A stretch of 31,023 nt of DNA from contig CAZSXA010000005.1 in NCBI GenBank assembly GCA_964611195.1, forward strand, positions 1 through 31,023, written 5' to 3'. Below the pieces are notes generated by a model, which made no database searches, had not been told where the DNA came from, and saw only the letters and a program-made list of their open reading frames with translations. Below are positions 14,253 through 23,311 of the stretch, in pieces. The first letter of the stretch is position 1; the number at the start of each line of letters is the position of its first letter. This DNA is from JADLGL01 sp964611195 (GTDB lineage: Bacteria; Pseudomonadota; Alphaproteobacteria; Rhizobiales; Kaistiaceae). Position numbers and translations under genes: made by a program.

Positions 14253-16220
14253 TTACTCGCCGGCGACCGAACGCGGCAGGGCGAAGACCTGCAGCGTCGA
14301 ACCGGACCGGGCGTAGCGGTCGGCGTCGTTCGCGGCATCGTCGAAGTTGACCTGGCCGTCGCCGGCCGCAGCCGACGCGATGATGGCGAGGTACTGGCGG
14401 CCGTCCGGACCGATATAGGACACAGGCGTCTGCCAGTACTCCGAACCGGTGCGGAAGGTCCACACGATCTCGCCAGTCTCGGCGTTGAAGGCACGCATGA
14501 CGCCCTCATCGGTGCCGCCCTGGAAGACCAAGCAACCGGCGGTCGCGTGAACTGGCACGTTGTTTCCGACAGGCCACTCGACTTCCCAAGCCACCTCGCC
14601 GGCAACCGGGTCGTTCGCCTCAAGCGTGCCCGTGTAGTCGATCGGGCCATCGGCGTTGTAGTAGGTCTGACCGCCCATGACGTTGAAGCCGACCAGGAGG
14701 TAGCCTTCGCCGGCGACATACTCGCCTTCCTGAGCAATCAGGTTGCCGCAACCGTGGATGACCGAGGTGTAGAGCAGCTCGGTCTGAGGCGACCAGGCGT
14801 CGTTGTGCCAGTTACGAGCGAAGATCCACGGGCACCACTGGATTTCGGTGCCGGCATACTCCGGATCGTTGATCTGGTCGTCGGTGAACTCGGCGCCGGC
14901 ATCCTCGAGCGTGAGCCCGTAGTCGGACAGGAACGCCTCGCGGTCGTCGACGTCGGTGAACATCATGTCGAGCGGGTTGTACCGCGGACGGCCCGTCTCG
15001 AGGTTCACGCCGTCCATGAAGTCGACATAGGCGAACTGCCACGGATCGTTCAGAATCTCGCCGGTGTTCCGATCCCAGACATAGAAGTAGCCGTTACGGG
15101 CAGCGAGGATCGAGGTCTGCTCGTCCTCGCCGTCGCCATCGATGTCGATGTCGACCAGGGGATTGGTCAGCGGCTCGTCGATATCCCACTGATCCTGCGG
15201 CGTCATGTTGTAGGCCCAGATCAGCTCACCGGTGGTGGCGTCACGCGCAAGACGCGAGGCGCAGTAGTTGTTGCGGTAGGTGTCGAGGCCGTTGTCCTCG
15301 TCGAGCTCGACCACGCCCCACTCACGACGATAGTCCGGGTTCCACGGACCGCAGTTGCCGGTCGAGTAGTGGAACATGTTGGAATCGACGTCGTAGGTGA
15401 AGTAGCCCCACACGGTGCCGCCGCCGCGACGCCAGGAGTCGCCCCACCAGCTGTCGAGCGCCGGGTTGGCACCCTGATCGTCCGCGTAGAACGGATCGAA
15501 GCGCGGGCCGATGCCGACCTCGTTGTTCGGGCCCATGTTGTACATGACCCACTGCAGGTTGCCGGTGTCGATGTTGAAGGCCTGGACCTTGCCGCGGACG
15601 CCGCGCTCACCGCCGGCGTTGCCGGTGATGTAGAGGTCGCCGACAACCAGTGCGTTGCCGGTCAGGGTCTCGGCGATGGACAGGTCCGCGCCGATCGAAC
15701 GCCACAGCGCCTCACCGGTCTCGGCGTCAAGGCCGAAGACCTGACCGTCGAGGGTCTGGTAGAGGAGCTTGCCGTCGGCATAGTTCATGCCGCGGGTCTG
15801 GGCGCCGCAACAGGCGGCCTGAATGGTGCGATCAAGCTCGGGGATGTCCGGACGGAACTCCCAGACGATCTTGCCGTCCTGGGTCAGGTCGAGTGCCAGC
15901 ACGATGTTGGCGCCGGTCGCATCGGCCGGGCTCACCGTGTACATCATGTCGCCGATGACGAGCGGCGGGGCCTCGAACGCGTCGAGAACGCCGAGCTGCA
16001 TCGTCCAGGCAAGGCTCAGATCGCCGACATTGTCGAGGTTGATCTGATCGAGCTCGGAATAGTTCCAGCCGGCGTAATTGACGTTCGGCATGACCATGTT
16101 GGCCGGATCGGCCGACAGGTCGAGATTGGACTGGTTTGCCAGCGCCGACGTGGCCAGGCCACAGCCGGCGAGCACGGCGACTGCCGAGGCAGTGTACTTG
16201 AAAGTCTTATGAGTTCTCAC
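14253..16220 (-). CDS. PQQ-dependent alcohol dehydrogenase, lanthanide-type (DxD motif)
   Basis: A 655-residue periplasmic quinoprotein that oxidises an alcohol to an aldehyde and passes electrons to cytochrome c. A signal peptide ends near residue 28 (TSALA). Propeller W-motifs recur (LDAETGEALW, FNIDTGNLQW, RDATTGELIW, FNAETGEIVW). The vicinal Cys137-Cys138 is the PQQ-stacking disulfide. By alignment to MxaF the metal ligands are Glu205 (GGERGVRG), Asn289 (STGNCGPW) and the catalytic Asp346; Asp348 follows in WDID, the added ligand of lanthanide enzymes where calcium enzymes have Ala or similar. Arg375 (AARNG) matches the PQQ-binding Arg331 of MxaF. It is longer than XoxF (about 600) and lacks close XoxF wording, so it is a divergent clade and the substrate is open. 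GTG 16220 has AAGGAGG seven bases upstream. Confidence 0.95.
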   Translation of the reverse strand: MRTHKTFKYTASAVAVLAGCGLATSALANQSNLDLSADPANMVMPNVNYAGWNYSELDQINLDNVGDLSLAWTMQLGVLDAFEAPPLVIGDMMYTVSPADATGANIVLALDLTQDGKIVWEFRPDIPELDRTIQAACCGAQTRGMNYADGKLLYQTLDGQVFGLDAETGEALWRSIGADLSIAETLTGNALVVGDLYITGNAGGERGVRGKVQAFNIDTGNLQWVMYNMGPNNEVGIGPRFDPFYADDQGANPALDSWWGDSWRRGGGTVWGYFTYDVDSNMFHYSTGNCGPWNPDYRREWGVVELDEDNGLDTYRNNYCASRLARDATTGELIWAYNMTPQDQWDIDEPLTNPLVDIDIDGDGEDEQTSILAARNGYFYVWDRNTGEILNDPWQFAYVDFMDGVNLETGRPRYNPLDMMFTDVDDREAFLSDYGLTLEDAGAEFTDDQINDPEYAGTEIQWCPWIFARNWHNDAWSPQTELLYTSVIHGCGNLIAQEGEYVAGEGYLLVGFNVMGGQTYYNADGPIDYTGTLEANDPVAGEVAWEVEWPVGNNVPVHATAGCLVFQGGTDEGVMRAFNAETGEIVWTFRTGSEYWQTPVSYIGPDGRQYLAIIASAAAGDGQVNFDDAANDADRYARSGSTLQVFALPRSVAGE

Positions 16221-16346
16221 GACTCACCCTCCTTGGTTACCCGATTGTTTTTACTCGGTACTTGCGTTCTCGTTATCGATGCCTTGCGTGATGCTTCTTC
16301 TGGCCTCCCTCCTTGGCGTCTTCGATGACGATCCGTCCCGGCCAGC

Positions 16347-16763
16347 TCAGCGCTGACCGGCTACGTAGGACTCGGTTGTTATACCGAAATCATTGCCCCA
16401 GGCGTTCCGAATGTAGGTGGAAACGGCCGCGATCTCGCGATCGTCGAGCACATCGGCAAAGGCCGGCATTCCGTGGTCTACAAAGCCTGCGAGAATGCTG
16501 CCGACAAGCGCGCGGTTCGAGGCGGGATAGTCGCTTCCGGCAAAAGGCGGACCTGCGCCGCCCCCACCTTCCGCGCCGTGGCATCCGGCGCAATACTCCC
16601 CGTAGATGGCCGTGCCTTCGCTGAAGAGGGCGTCGAACTGCGCTTCATCCGATTCGGCCTGGGCGACTTGCACGTCACCCGAAGCGGCGACCGCCTGGGC
16701 AACGAAGAAAAATCCAGCGGCACTTGCGATACCCGCAAGCGCGGCGAAACTACGTCTTCTCAT
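16347..16763 (-). CDS. Small periplasmic c-type cytochrome upstream of the PQQ dehydrogenase
   Basis: A 138-residue class I cytochrome c. The signal peptide runs to about residue 27 (QAVAAS). Haem site C58-A-G-C61-H62, glycine run GGGGAGPPFAG, probable axial M99 in HGMPAFADV and closing TYIRNAWGN. It aligns end to end with the cytochrome at 5506, with the haem site and Met at the same positions. It precedes the dehydrogenase by 126 bp on the same strand and is probably its direct electron acceptor, the place of the XoxG/cytochrome c550 gene in other clusters. AGGAAGGAA lies 11 to 18 bases before ATG 16763, a slightly long spacing. The 126-bp spacer holds a second AAGGAGGGAGG but no start codon in range. 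Confidence 0.92.
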   Translation of the reverse strand: MRRRSFAALAGIASAAGFFFVAQAVAASGDVQVAQAESDEAQFDALFSEGTAIYGEYCAGCHGAEGGGGAGPPFAGSDYPASNRALVGSILAGFVDHGMPAFADVLDDREIAAVSTYIRNAWGNDFGITTESYVAGQR

Positions 16764-16858
16764 ACGGTAGGGGTTCCTTCCTCTGCGCTCCCCTCGCGCC
16801 GATCGCGCAACGCACGTCGACGTTCTCTTTGCGGATCGTCTCCGATCACACGGTCAGA

Positions 16859-16887
16859 CCATTAGCATGGCGCCCGTGCCGGTGCAA
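16859..16887 (-). promoter_or_regulatory. Possible promoter for the cytochrome-dehydrogenase operon
   Basis: On the minus strand TTGCAC (16887 to 16882) and TAATGG (16864 to 16859) are 17 bases apart, a fair sigma-70 match about 95 bases before the cytochrome start. It was found by eye and has no independent support. Confidence 0.35.
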
Positions 16888-16947
16888 CGGAACGAGGGCT
16901 CAAAACGACTGCCGGAAAGGTTGAACGGGTCACGACCGCCGCGAGCG

Positions 16948-16976
16948 TTGCATCACTTCAAAATGCCACGTATCTG
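16948..16976 (+). promoter_or_regulatory. Possible promoter for the VWA operon
   Basis: TTGCAT (16948-16953) and TATCTG (16971-16976) are separated by 17 bases, about 90 bases before the chosen start at 17068. With the facing promoter candidate at 16859-16887, the 304-bp divergent interval (16764-17067) would be covered. No other gene is seen in it. Confidence 0.35.
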
Positions 16977-16994
16977 AGCACTACAACAAATAAA

Positions 16995-17013
16995 GGCGAT
17001 GTGACGCATCGCC
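16995..17013. promoter_or_regulatory. Inverted repeat downstream of the possible promoter
   Basis: GGCGATG (16995-17001) and CATCGCC (17007-17013) form a perfect 7-bp inverted repeat with a 5-base spacer, 19 bases after the putative -10. It could be an operator or a leader hairpin. Confidence 0.35.
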
Positions 17014-17067
17014 GAAGACGTTCGCGCAGGGCCCGACCTTGTGAAACGCGCGTCGGGAGAGGAAGAG

Positions 17068-18678
17068 ATGAGAGGACCCCGGAGCAAAGCCGGGGGCGCG
17101 AGCCCTTCGGCGATGTCGGTGCCGGTGCCGTCGTGGCAGCGGCCGGAGGGGCTGATCGATCTGCGGCTCGGCACGATTGTCGAGACGTTGATGCTCGCCG
17201 GGCGTCGCGCCGCGCTCCGGTCGCTCGTCGAGAACGTTCTGGTGAGCGTTACGGTCGGGCTCGCGCTGTTTTGCGCGCTTGCGTTGGCAAATTGGGTGCT
17301 CGGCGGCCTGTCGCCGTTGCTCTCGCTCGAGTGGCTTGCGCTCCCTGCCTGGCTCACCGATGCCGCGCCGTCTCCCATTCCGTATCACCTCGCCGCGGCG
17401 CTGTTCGTCAGTATCGCGACCCTCCTGACCCTCGAAATACTTCGATACTCGCGGAGCCGCGGAATAATCGGCCTGGCCGTCGCCGCGGACCGTCGCTTTG
17501 CGGCCGCCGAAAGACTGTCGACCGCGCTTACACTGGCCCGTCGCGGCAGCACCGGCGGCGTGGTCGGCGAAGCGTTGATTCAGGACGCCCTGCGTTGGTC
17601 GCAGAAGGTGAATGAGGACGAGCTGGTGCCGTGGCGTTTGCCGCGGACTGCGATGGCCATCCCCGGACTCGTCCTGCTTGCCGTCCTGCTGGCCTGGCTT
17701 CCTCAGGCGATTGGCGACGACGACAGCCCGGCGCCGGCCAACCCTTCGCAGGTGGAGGCGCAGGCCCCTGAGCCCGAGCCCGAGCGGCTGGCCCTGGCGG
17801 AAGACATTCGCGCCATCGCCGCCATCATCGCCCAGGACGGACGATCGCGAAATGATCTTGAGATCCAGGGAATTGCCGGAGAATTGAACGAGCTAGGGCG
17901 GGAAGTTGCCACGAACCCTGAGCTCGATGCCGGGGCGATCGCGAACGAGCTGGAACGGCTTCGCGAGCTTGCCGCAGGCGCGTATGACCGCGTCGGCCTC
18001 GACGAGGAGGACGCAGGCAATAACGCCCGGCTCATCCAGAACGCGCTCAACGAGGTCGATCAGGATGCCGACGTGATGGCCGGGGCCGAGTTCGGCGAGG
18101 ACCAGCAGCCGGCGCCCCCCGCCGACGACAACGCGGAAATCGGCGGAATTGGGCTTCAAGGGGGCGAACTGCCGGAGGGCGCTCCGATGGTGGCGCCGCC
18201 CGGCACGGAAGTCGACCCACAGAACCTCAACAACACCGACGCGCCAGGAATCGTGCAGGCCGAGCCGATCGGCGCCCCGCCACTGGCGAACTACGACACG
18301 CCCTATGACGAGGACGTGCCGATCGATCGGCCGATGCCCGAGGAGGGGGAACTGATCGGCGTCGGGGACGGGTTCGAGGGCGACGTCGCAGGCCTCGGCG
18401 CCGCCGACCTCTTCGGGCCGGACGGAGAGATTCTCGTGCCCGGCGACACCGAGGGCGAATTTGTTCTCGTCGACGAGGATCCCGCGGACGGACGAATGAT
18501 TCGGCTCAACCTGCCGCCGATCGCCGAACTGATGGCCGTCGATGGCGAGACGCTCGCGGAAGGCGACGGCTGGCAGCAGTTCGACGAGCAGGAGGTACAG
18601 AGGACGACCGTGCCTGCCGAAGCCCGCGCCGCCGTGGGGCGCTATTTCGAAACGCTCTCGGCGGGTGAGGCCGAGTGA
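17068..18678 (+). CDS. Three-TM membrane protein with long acidic periplasmic tail, VWA-operon partner
   Basis: A 536-residue protein of unknown function; the layout is like DUF4175-type proteins found beside BatA/VWA genes. Membrane segments lie near residues 57-78 (LVSVTVGLALFCALALANW), 106-126 and 195-212. Between the second and third is ADRRFAAAERLSTALTLAR, typical of these proteins. After residue 220 comes a Pro/Glu-rich stretch, a helical region (DIRAIAAIIAQDGRS, ANELERLRELAAGAYD; probable coiled coil) and a low-complexity acidic tail to the end. I choose ATG 17068 because GAGAGGAAGAG lies just before it; GTG 17041 and ATG 17113 are alternatives. A CCCCGG/CCGGGG hairpin falls at the start of the coding region. 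The stop overlaps the next start (GTGA). Confidence 0.75.
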   Translation: MRGPRSKAGGASPSAMSVPVPSWQRPEGLIDLRLGTIVETLMLAGRRAALRSLVENVLVSVTVGLALFCALALANWVLGGLSPLLSLEWLALPAWLTDAAPSPIPYHLAAALFVSIATLLTLEILRYSRSRGIIGLAVAADRRFAAAERLSTALTLARRGSTGGVVGEALIQDALRWSQKVNEDELVPWRLPRTAMAIPGLVLLAVLLAWLPQAIGDDDSPAPANPSQVEAQAPEPEPERLALAEDIRAIAAIIAQDGRSRNDLEIQGIAGELNELGREVATNPELDAGAIANELERLRELAAGAYDRVGLDEEDAGNNARLIQNALNEVDQDADVMAGAEFGEDQQPAPPADDNAEIGGIGLQGGELPEGAPMVAPPGTEVDPQNLNNTDAPGIVQAEPIGAPPLANYDTPYDEDVPIDRPMPEEGELIGVGDGFEGDVAGLGAADLFGPDGEILVPGDTEGEFVLVDEDPADGRMIRLNLPPIAELMAVDGETLAEGDGWQQFDEQEVQRTTVPAEARAAVGRYFETLSAGEAE

Positions 18679-21600
18679 CTTTTCTTGCTCCTATCTGGCT
18701 CGCAGTCGGCGCGCTTGCCCTTGCCGGCATTCTCGTGCTGCACATGCGTCAGCGTCGGCAGTTCGATTTCCCGAGCGTCCTCCTCTGGCGCCTGATCGAG
18801 CATGCCGGATCGCCACGGCGGGCGCTCAAACGGCCGCCGCTGAGCACTCTTCTGGTCCTGCAGTCGCTGTTTGCCGTCCTTCTTGCGCTTGCGCTGGCGC
18901 AGCCGATCTTCGGGGCGGAACGGGGCGGCGTTCTGGGTCACACTGTCTATGTTCTGGACGCCTCGGCGAGCATGCGGGCGACGGATACCGCACCAAGTCG
19001 TTTCGAGGCGGCGCTGGGCGGACTTCGGGACCGGATCGAATCGATCCCTGACGAGGCCGATGCCCGTGTTTCGCTGATCGTTGCCGGGCCGCAACCGCGC
19101 ATCGAGATCGCCCGACAGAGTGATGTCGACGGTATCCTGCCGCTCCTCTCCGGCCTGTCGGCCACCGATGGCGGTGCTGACTGGGTGGCGACCGCAGCGC
19201 TCGCGCAATCCCTTGCCACCCCGGACGAGACGCCTCGCTACGTCGTCCTGACCGACGGATCTGACCCCGCCGCCTCGGCGATCTCGGAGCAACTGCCGGA
19301 TGCCGAGATCGACATCGTCGCATTCGGCGAAGCCGACACGGCCAACCTTGCGCTGTCGGTCACACTCGCGCCGGCGGAGGAGGGTGCCGATACCCGCGTT
19401 CTCAGCGGCACCATCACCTTTGCCGGCGAGGTCCCGGACGAGCCGGTTCTGGTAGACGTCCGCTTCCGCCCGGAGGGCACACAGAGTTTCGTCGAACTCG
19501 CCGAGATCGAGGTCGAGCCGCCCGAGGCCGACGAGGAAGCCGCCGACGAAGACGAGGCGGCGACGCCGGTATCGGTGACATTCGAGACCGACCTCGGGCT
19601 CGCCGGCAATGGCGCTCTGCTTGTCACCATCCCGGACGACGCCGGACCCGCCGACAATGCGGTGCGGATGCTTGTTCGGTCCGAACCCGTCCTTGCCCGG
19701 GTGCTCTATCTCGGCAACCAGTCGCGATCGCTGGTAGCGGCCCTGCAGTCGCTCGAAACCGTCGAACTGCTCACGACAGAGACGCTTCCGAGCGACGTCT
19801 CGGACTTTGACCTCGTCATCGTCGACAACGTTGTCGTATCGCGCCGGCCGGCGACCAACGTCCTTTGGGTTGGCTCCGGCCGGGTTGCCGGAATGCCCCA
19901 ACCCGTACTTATCCAGTCCCCGACGATCAACGAATGGGAGGAAAACCATCCCCTTGCCGACAGCGTGAACTGGGCCGGGCTTGAGCCGGAGATCGGATAC
20001 GGCATAGCTCGGCTGGCCGGCGCGACGGTCCTCCTTGGCTCCGGTGACGTGCCCCTCATCCAGGCGAGGACCACGGCCGCCGGCCGCGAGATCCGCGTAG
20101 CTTTCGACATTGTCGGGTCCGGCTGGGTGGAGCAGCCGGGTTTCCCGGTCTTTGTCGCCAATCTGGTCTCGTGGCTCGAAGGCGGCTTCGGCGCCGAGCC
20201 GCCGCAGCCCTGCGCGGTCGGCTCCAGCTGTCCGCTCGAAGCGCGGCTTCTCACCGGCGAAGTCGTGGACGGCGAAGGCAACACGGTTTGGCAACTCGGC
20301 GGCACCGGCGGCACGTTCATTCTGGAAGGACTCGACCGCAGTTTTGTGCCGGCACGTGCGGGTTTCTATCGTCTTGTCGACGGCGACGAAGAACGCCTTC
20401 TCGTCGTCTCGCCGAGCACCGCGGGCGAATCGGACTTGGCATCGCGCCCCGACTTGGGAACGGCGAGCCTTTCCATCTCCTGGCCGAGCCTCTGGTGGTG
20501 GCTGCTGCTGGCTGCGCTTCTGGTGCTCCTGGCAGAGACCTGGATCGCCGGTCGGGGATCGGAACAGTTTCTGCGCCGCACGGGTGTTGCGCGAACCAAC
20601 CCGCTCTCCACGCGCCGTAGGGCCATGCTGGCGACACGACTTGTCGCCGTCCTGCTCGTCGCCGCGGCGGTGGTCGGTATTCCTTGGCTATCTCGGGTTC
20701 CGGCAGAGGATGTCGTCGTCGTCGCCAGTTCTGCGTTGGACGGGGCAGGAGGCAATGCCGACCGCGACCGCCTGCTCGCCGAGGCCGCCGAGAACCAGGA
20801 TGGCGCGCGGGGCACCGTGGTCGATGCAGGCGGCAATGGTGGTCTGGGCGCCAACCTTGAAGAGGCTGCCCGTCTCGCCGCTGCGCTGGTGCCGGGAGAC
20901 CGTGAGGGCAGGATCGTCCTTGCCACCGACGGCAACGAGACCGCCGGCGATATTGCGATGGTGGTCGAAGAGTTGGCCGCCCGCGGGATCACCGTCGACA
21001 TCCAGCCGCTCACCGAGCTGCCGGCCGGCGAGGTTCTGGTGGAGCAGATCACCGCCCCGCCGCGCGTCTTCGAAGGCGATACCTTCTTCCTCGAAGCGGT
21101 GATCTTCAGCCAGCAGGCGGGAACCGCCAACGTCACGATCTCGCGCGCCGGCGAAGTCGTGCTCGACCAGGAGGTCGCCCTTCGCGAAGGGCGTTCGATG
21201 GTCGAGACAATCGTGCCGGCGGGGGAGGCCGGGACGCTATTGGTCGAGGTCACCGTCGACGCCGAGGGCGACACCTACGCCGTCAACAACACCAACGGCC
21301 TCATTGTCGAGGTCGAGCCGCCGCCGGCGATCGCGATCGTCACGCCGCAGCCGCCCCTCGGCGAGTATTTCGAACAGGCGCTGACCGTGCAGGGCCTGTC
21401 GGCCGAGATCATTCACCCCAACGATGCGCCGACGACGATGGAAGGCTGGCTCGAGTACGAGGCTGTCGTGCTCATGAATGTGCCGGCGATCGCCTTCGAC
21501 ACGGACAACCAGGAGCACCTGGAAGAACTCGTCACCGTGCATGGCCGCGGCCTCTTGCTGCTCGGCGGCGAGAACACATTCGGCCCAGGTGGCTACTTCG

Positions 21601-23021
21601 AGACGCCGCTCGAGGACCTCTCGCCGTTGTCGTCGAGAATTCCGCATGAGGCTGCGCAGGTCGCGATGATGTTCGTGCTTGACCGCTCCGGCAGCATGAA
21701 CGCGCCTGTGCAGGACGTCACCCGCCTCGACATCGCCAAGCAGGCTACCGTCACCGCCACCAGCCTGCTCAATCCGGACGCGCGGGTTGGCGTAGTCGTG
21801 TTCGACTCGCAGGCAACGCCTATCGTCCCTCTGACCGAGAATCGCGATGTCGAACTTGTTGCCGAGCGCCTCGGCCCGCTCGTCGAGGGTGGCGGCACGA
21901 ACATGTATCCGGGGCTCCAGCTGGCGATTCAGCAGCTGGCCGCCGTCGACGCCGCCACCAAGCACATTGTCGTCATGACCGACGGCATCACCAACGCGGC
22001 CGACTTCCCGACCCTTATCGAGGCAGCGGTGGAGGCAGGGATCACGATCTCCGCGGTCGGGATCGGAGCGGGCGCCGACGACCGTCGACTGACACAGATC
22101 GCCGAACTCGGCGGCGGCGACTATCACGCGACCGGCGACTTCAGGGCGCTTCCGGCGATCCTCTCGCAGGAGGCGCTGATGCTCGCCAACTCGCCCTTCG
22201 AGGAAGCCATCGCGCCGGTGGCCTGGGCCGACCGCAGCGCGGAGTATCTTGCCGGTCTCCCGGACGAGCTCCCGCCGGTCTACGCCTATGTGCGCACTTC
22301 GGCGAAGCCCGATGCCGACCTCCACATGACGCTGACCGATCCGGACGGCGACACGCTGCCGCTGATGGCTTCATGGCGACGCGGCAATGGTCACGTCCTC
22401 GCGCTGGCGACCCACGGCGCTGGCGCCGGTACCGCCGACTGGATCCAGATGCCGCAATACCCGCTGATGTGGTCGCAGATCATCCGCCACTTCCTGCCCG
22501 ATCCGCTCGGCCCGGGCCTGCATCTCGACCTCGTTCGCGACGGCGACGTGATCAACGTCAACGCACTTCTCCTTGGACCTGACGGCGAGCCGCAATCCGG
22601 GGAGCAGGTCACGGCCGTCGCCGACAAATCCGGCGAGGCGATCGTCCTCGAAGAGCAGCGGCCCGGTCACTACGCGGCAAGCGTGGAGGCAGGCATGGGA
22701 ACCCATGCCTTTACGGCGACAGCGGGCGAGCTCACCGACGAAGCCTCGATCTATCTCGCCTATCCGGCACGCTACAATTTCGGCCGCTCCGACTTCGACA
22801 AGCTCCAGGCGCTGGCCGCGGCGACCGGCGGCAGTGTGCTGCTCGGCGACGCGCCCGCGTTCAGCGATGAGAGGGTCTGGGTTACCGTTCCGGGCTGGCG
22901 CATCTGGGCCGTCGTAGCGCTTGTCTTCTTCATGCTCGATCTCGTGATGCGTCACGCACCCGGCCTGCTCAGCCTCCGGCGCAGGTCGTCGCAACCGGCC
23001 GGCTACGCGATGCCGGCCTGA
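18675..23021 (+). CDS. Giant double-VWA membrane protein, fusion of two BatA-like halves
   Basis: A 1448-residue inner-membrane protein. The first half has the BatA N-terminal domain (FLAPIWLAVGALALAGILVL, residues 3-22; second TM 57-77), then a VWA domain with D95-A-S-A-S99, and ends with a TM near 607-628 (WWWLLLAALLVLLAETW). A second half starts with a TM at about 649-673, has repeats of Ig-like character, a GATase-like stretch (GLLLLGGENTFGPGGY), then a second VWA with a complete MIDAS: D1003-R-S-G-S1007, T1075 and D1103 (MTDG). A final TM lies near 1408-1430. MIDAS sites bind Mg2+ and protein partners; BatA-type proteins usually work with MoxR AAA ATPases in assembly or stress functions. 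Neither MoxR nor DUF58 genes are in the window. GTG 18675 is coupled to the previous stop. Confidence 0.88.
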   Translation: MTFLAPIWLAVGALALAGILVLHMRQRRQFDFPSVLLWRLIEHAGSPRRALKRPPLSTLLVLQSLFAVLLALALAQPIFGAERGGVLGHTVYVLDASASMRATDTAPSRFEAALGGLRDRIESIPDEADARVSLIVAGPQPRIEIARQSDVDGILPLLSGLSATDGGADWVATAALAQSLATPDETPRYVVLTDGSDPAASAISEQLPDAEIDIVAFGEADTANLALSVTLAPAEEGADTRVLSGTITFAGEVPDEPVLVDVRFRPEGTQSFVELAEIEVEPPEADEEAADEDEAATPVSVTFETDLGLAGNGALLVTIPDDAGPADNAVRMLVRSEPVLARVLYLGNQSRSLVAALQSLETVELLTTETLPSDVSDFDLVIVDNVVVSRRPATNVLWVGSGRVAGMPQPVLIQSPTINEWEENHPLADSVNWAGLEPEIGYGIARLAGATVLLGSGDVPLIQARTTAAGREIRVAFDIVGSGWVEQPGFPVFVANLVSWLEGGFGAEPPQPCAVGSSCPLEARLLTGEVVDGEGNTVWQLGGTGGTFILEGLDRSFVPARAGFYRLVDGDEERLLVVSPSTAGESDLASRPDLGTASLSISWPSLWWWLLLAALLVLLAETWIAGRGSEQFLRRTGVARTNPLSTRRRAMLATRLVAVLLVAAAVVGIPWLSRVPAEDVVVVASSALDGAGGNADRDRLLAEAAENQDGARGTVVDAGGNGGLGANLEEAARLAAALVPGDREGRIVLATDGNETAGDIAMVVEELAARGITVDIQPLTELPAGEVLVEQITAPPRVFEGDTFFLEAVIFSQQAGTANVTISRAGEVVLDQEVALREGRSMVETIVPAGEAGTLLVEVTVDAEGDTYAVNNTNGLIVEVEPPPAIAIVTPQPPLGEYFEQALTVQGLSAEIIHPNDAPTTMEGWLEYEAVVLMNVPAIAFDTDNQEHLEELVTVHGRGLLLLGGENTFGPGGYFETPLEDLSPLSSRIPHEAAQVAMMFVLDRSGSMNAPVQDVTRLDIAKQATVTATSLLNPDARVGVVVFDSQATPIVPLTENRDVELVAERLGPLVEGGGTNMYPGLQLAIQQLAAVDAATKHIVVMTDGITNAADFPTLIEAAVEAGITISAVGIGAGADDRRLTQIAELGGGDYHATGDFRALPAILSQEALMLANSPFEEAIAPVAWADRSAEYLAGLPDELPPVYAYVRTSAKPDADLHMTLTDPDGDTLPLMASWRRGNGHVLALATHGAGAGTADWIQMPQYPLMWSQIIRHFLPDPLGPGLHLDLVRDGDVINVNALLLGPDGEPQSGEQVTAVADKSGEAIVLEEQRPGHYAASVEAGMGTHAFTATAGELTDEASIYLAYPARYNFGRSDFDKLQALAAATGGSVLLGDAPAFSDERVWVTVPGWRIWAVVALVFFMLDLVMRHAPGLLSLRRRSSQPAGYAMPA

Positions 23022-23285
23022 TGGCAGCGGCGTCGTATGGGAGCACACGCCCCCGGTCCGGCACCTAACCGGAACGGAGCGGGACGGTAGCGATGGCGTC
23101 GGCCACGATGGTCTCCAGCGCCGCGGCGGGATGGCCGGCTCGAGCCAGCGTATGCAAGCTCACATAGACCCCAAGCAGACGCCGTGCGACACGAGTGCGC
23201 TCGGGCCGCATAGGGATCGAGTCGCGGAGCGCCTCGCCGATCACGGCTTCGAGCCGCTTCAGCCCGGCGCGCACCACGTCGCCAA

Positions 23286-23311
23286 CCTCGTCGTCCAGAG
23301 CGGCCTGATCG
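23286..23311. repeat. Direct repeat, copy 1, flanking the tetR interruption
   Basis: A 26-bp sequence, CCTCGTCGTCCAGA... to ...GATCG, identical at 25 of 26 positions to 23444-23469. Offset 158 bp. Both copies encode DQA(A/G)LDDE in the same frame on the minus strand. Confidence 0.95.

Noticed and set aside
14547..16328. Long open frame (593 codons) on the plus strand across the PQQ dehydrogenase gene
   Set aside because: It is the antisense of a clearly conserved gene; long antisense frames are common at high GC and its translation shows no family motif.
16266..16346. Short Lys/His-rich reading frame after the cytochrome at 16347 (EDAKEGGQKKHHARHR), considered as a small peptide such as PqqA
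   Set aside because: It has no start codon with a Shine-Dalgarno and lacks the Glu-x3-Tyr motif of PqqA.
18642..20294. 550-codon minus-strand frame across the double-VWA gene
   Set aside because: Arg/Gly/Asp-rich antisense translation with no signal or domain; the plus-strand VWA protein explains the region.
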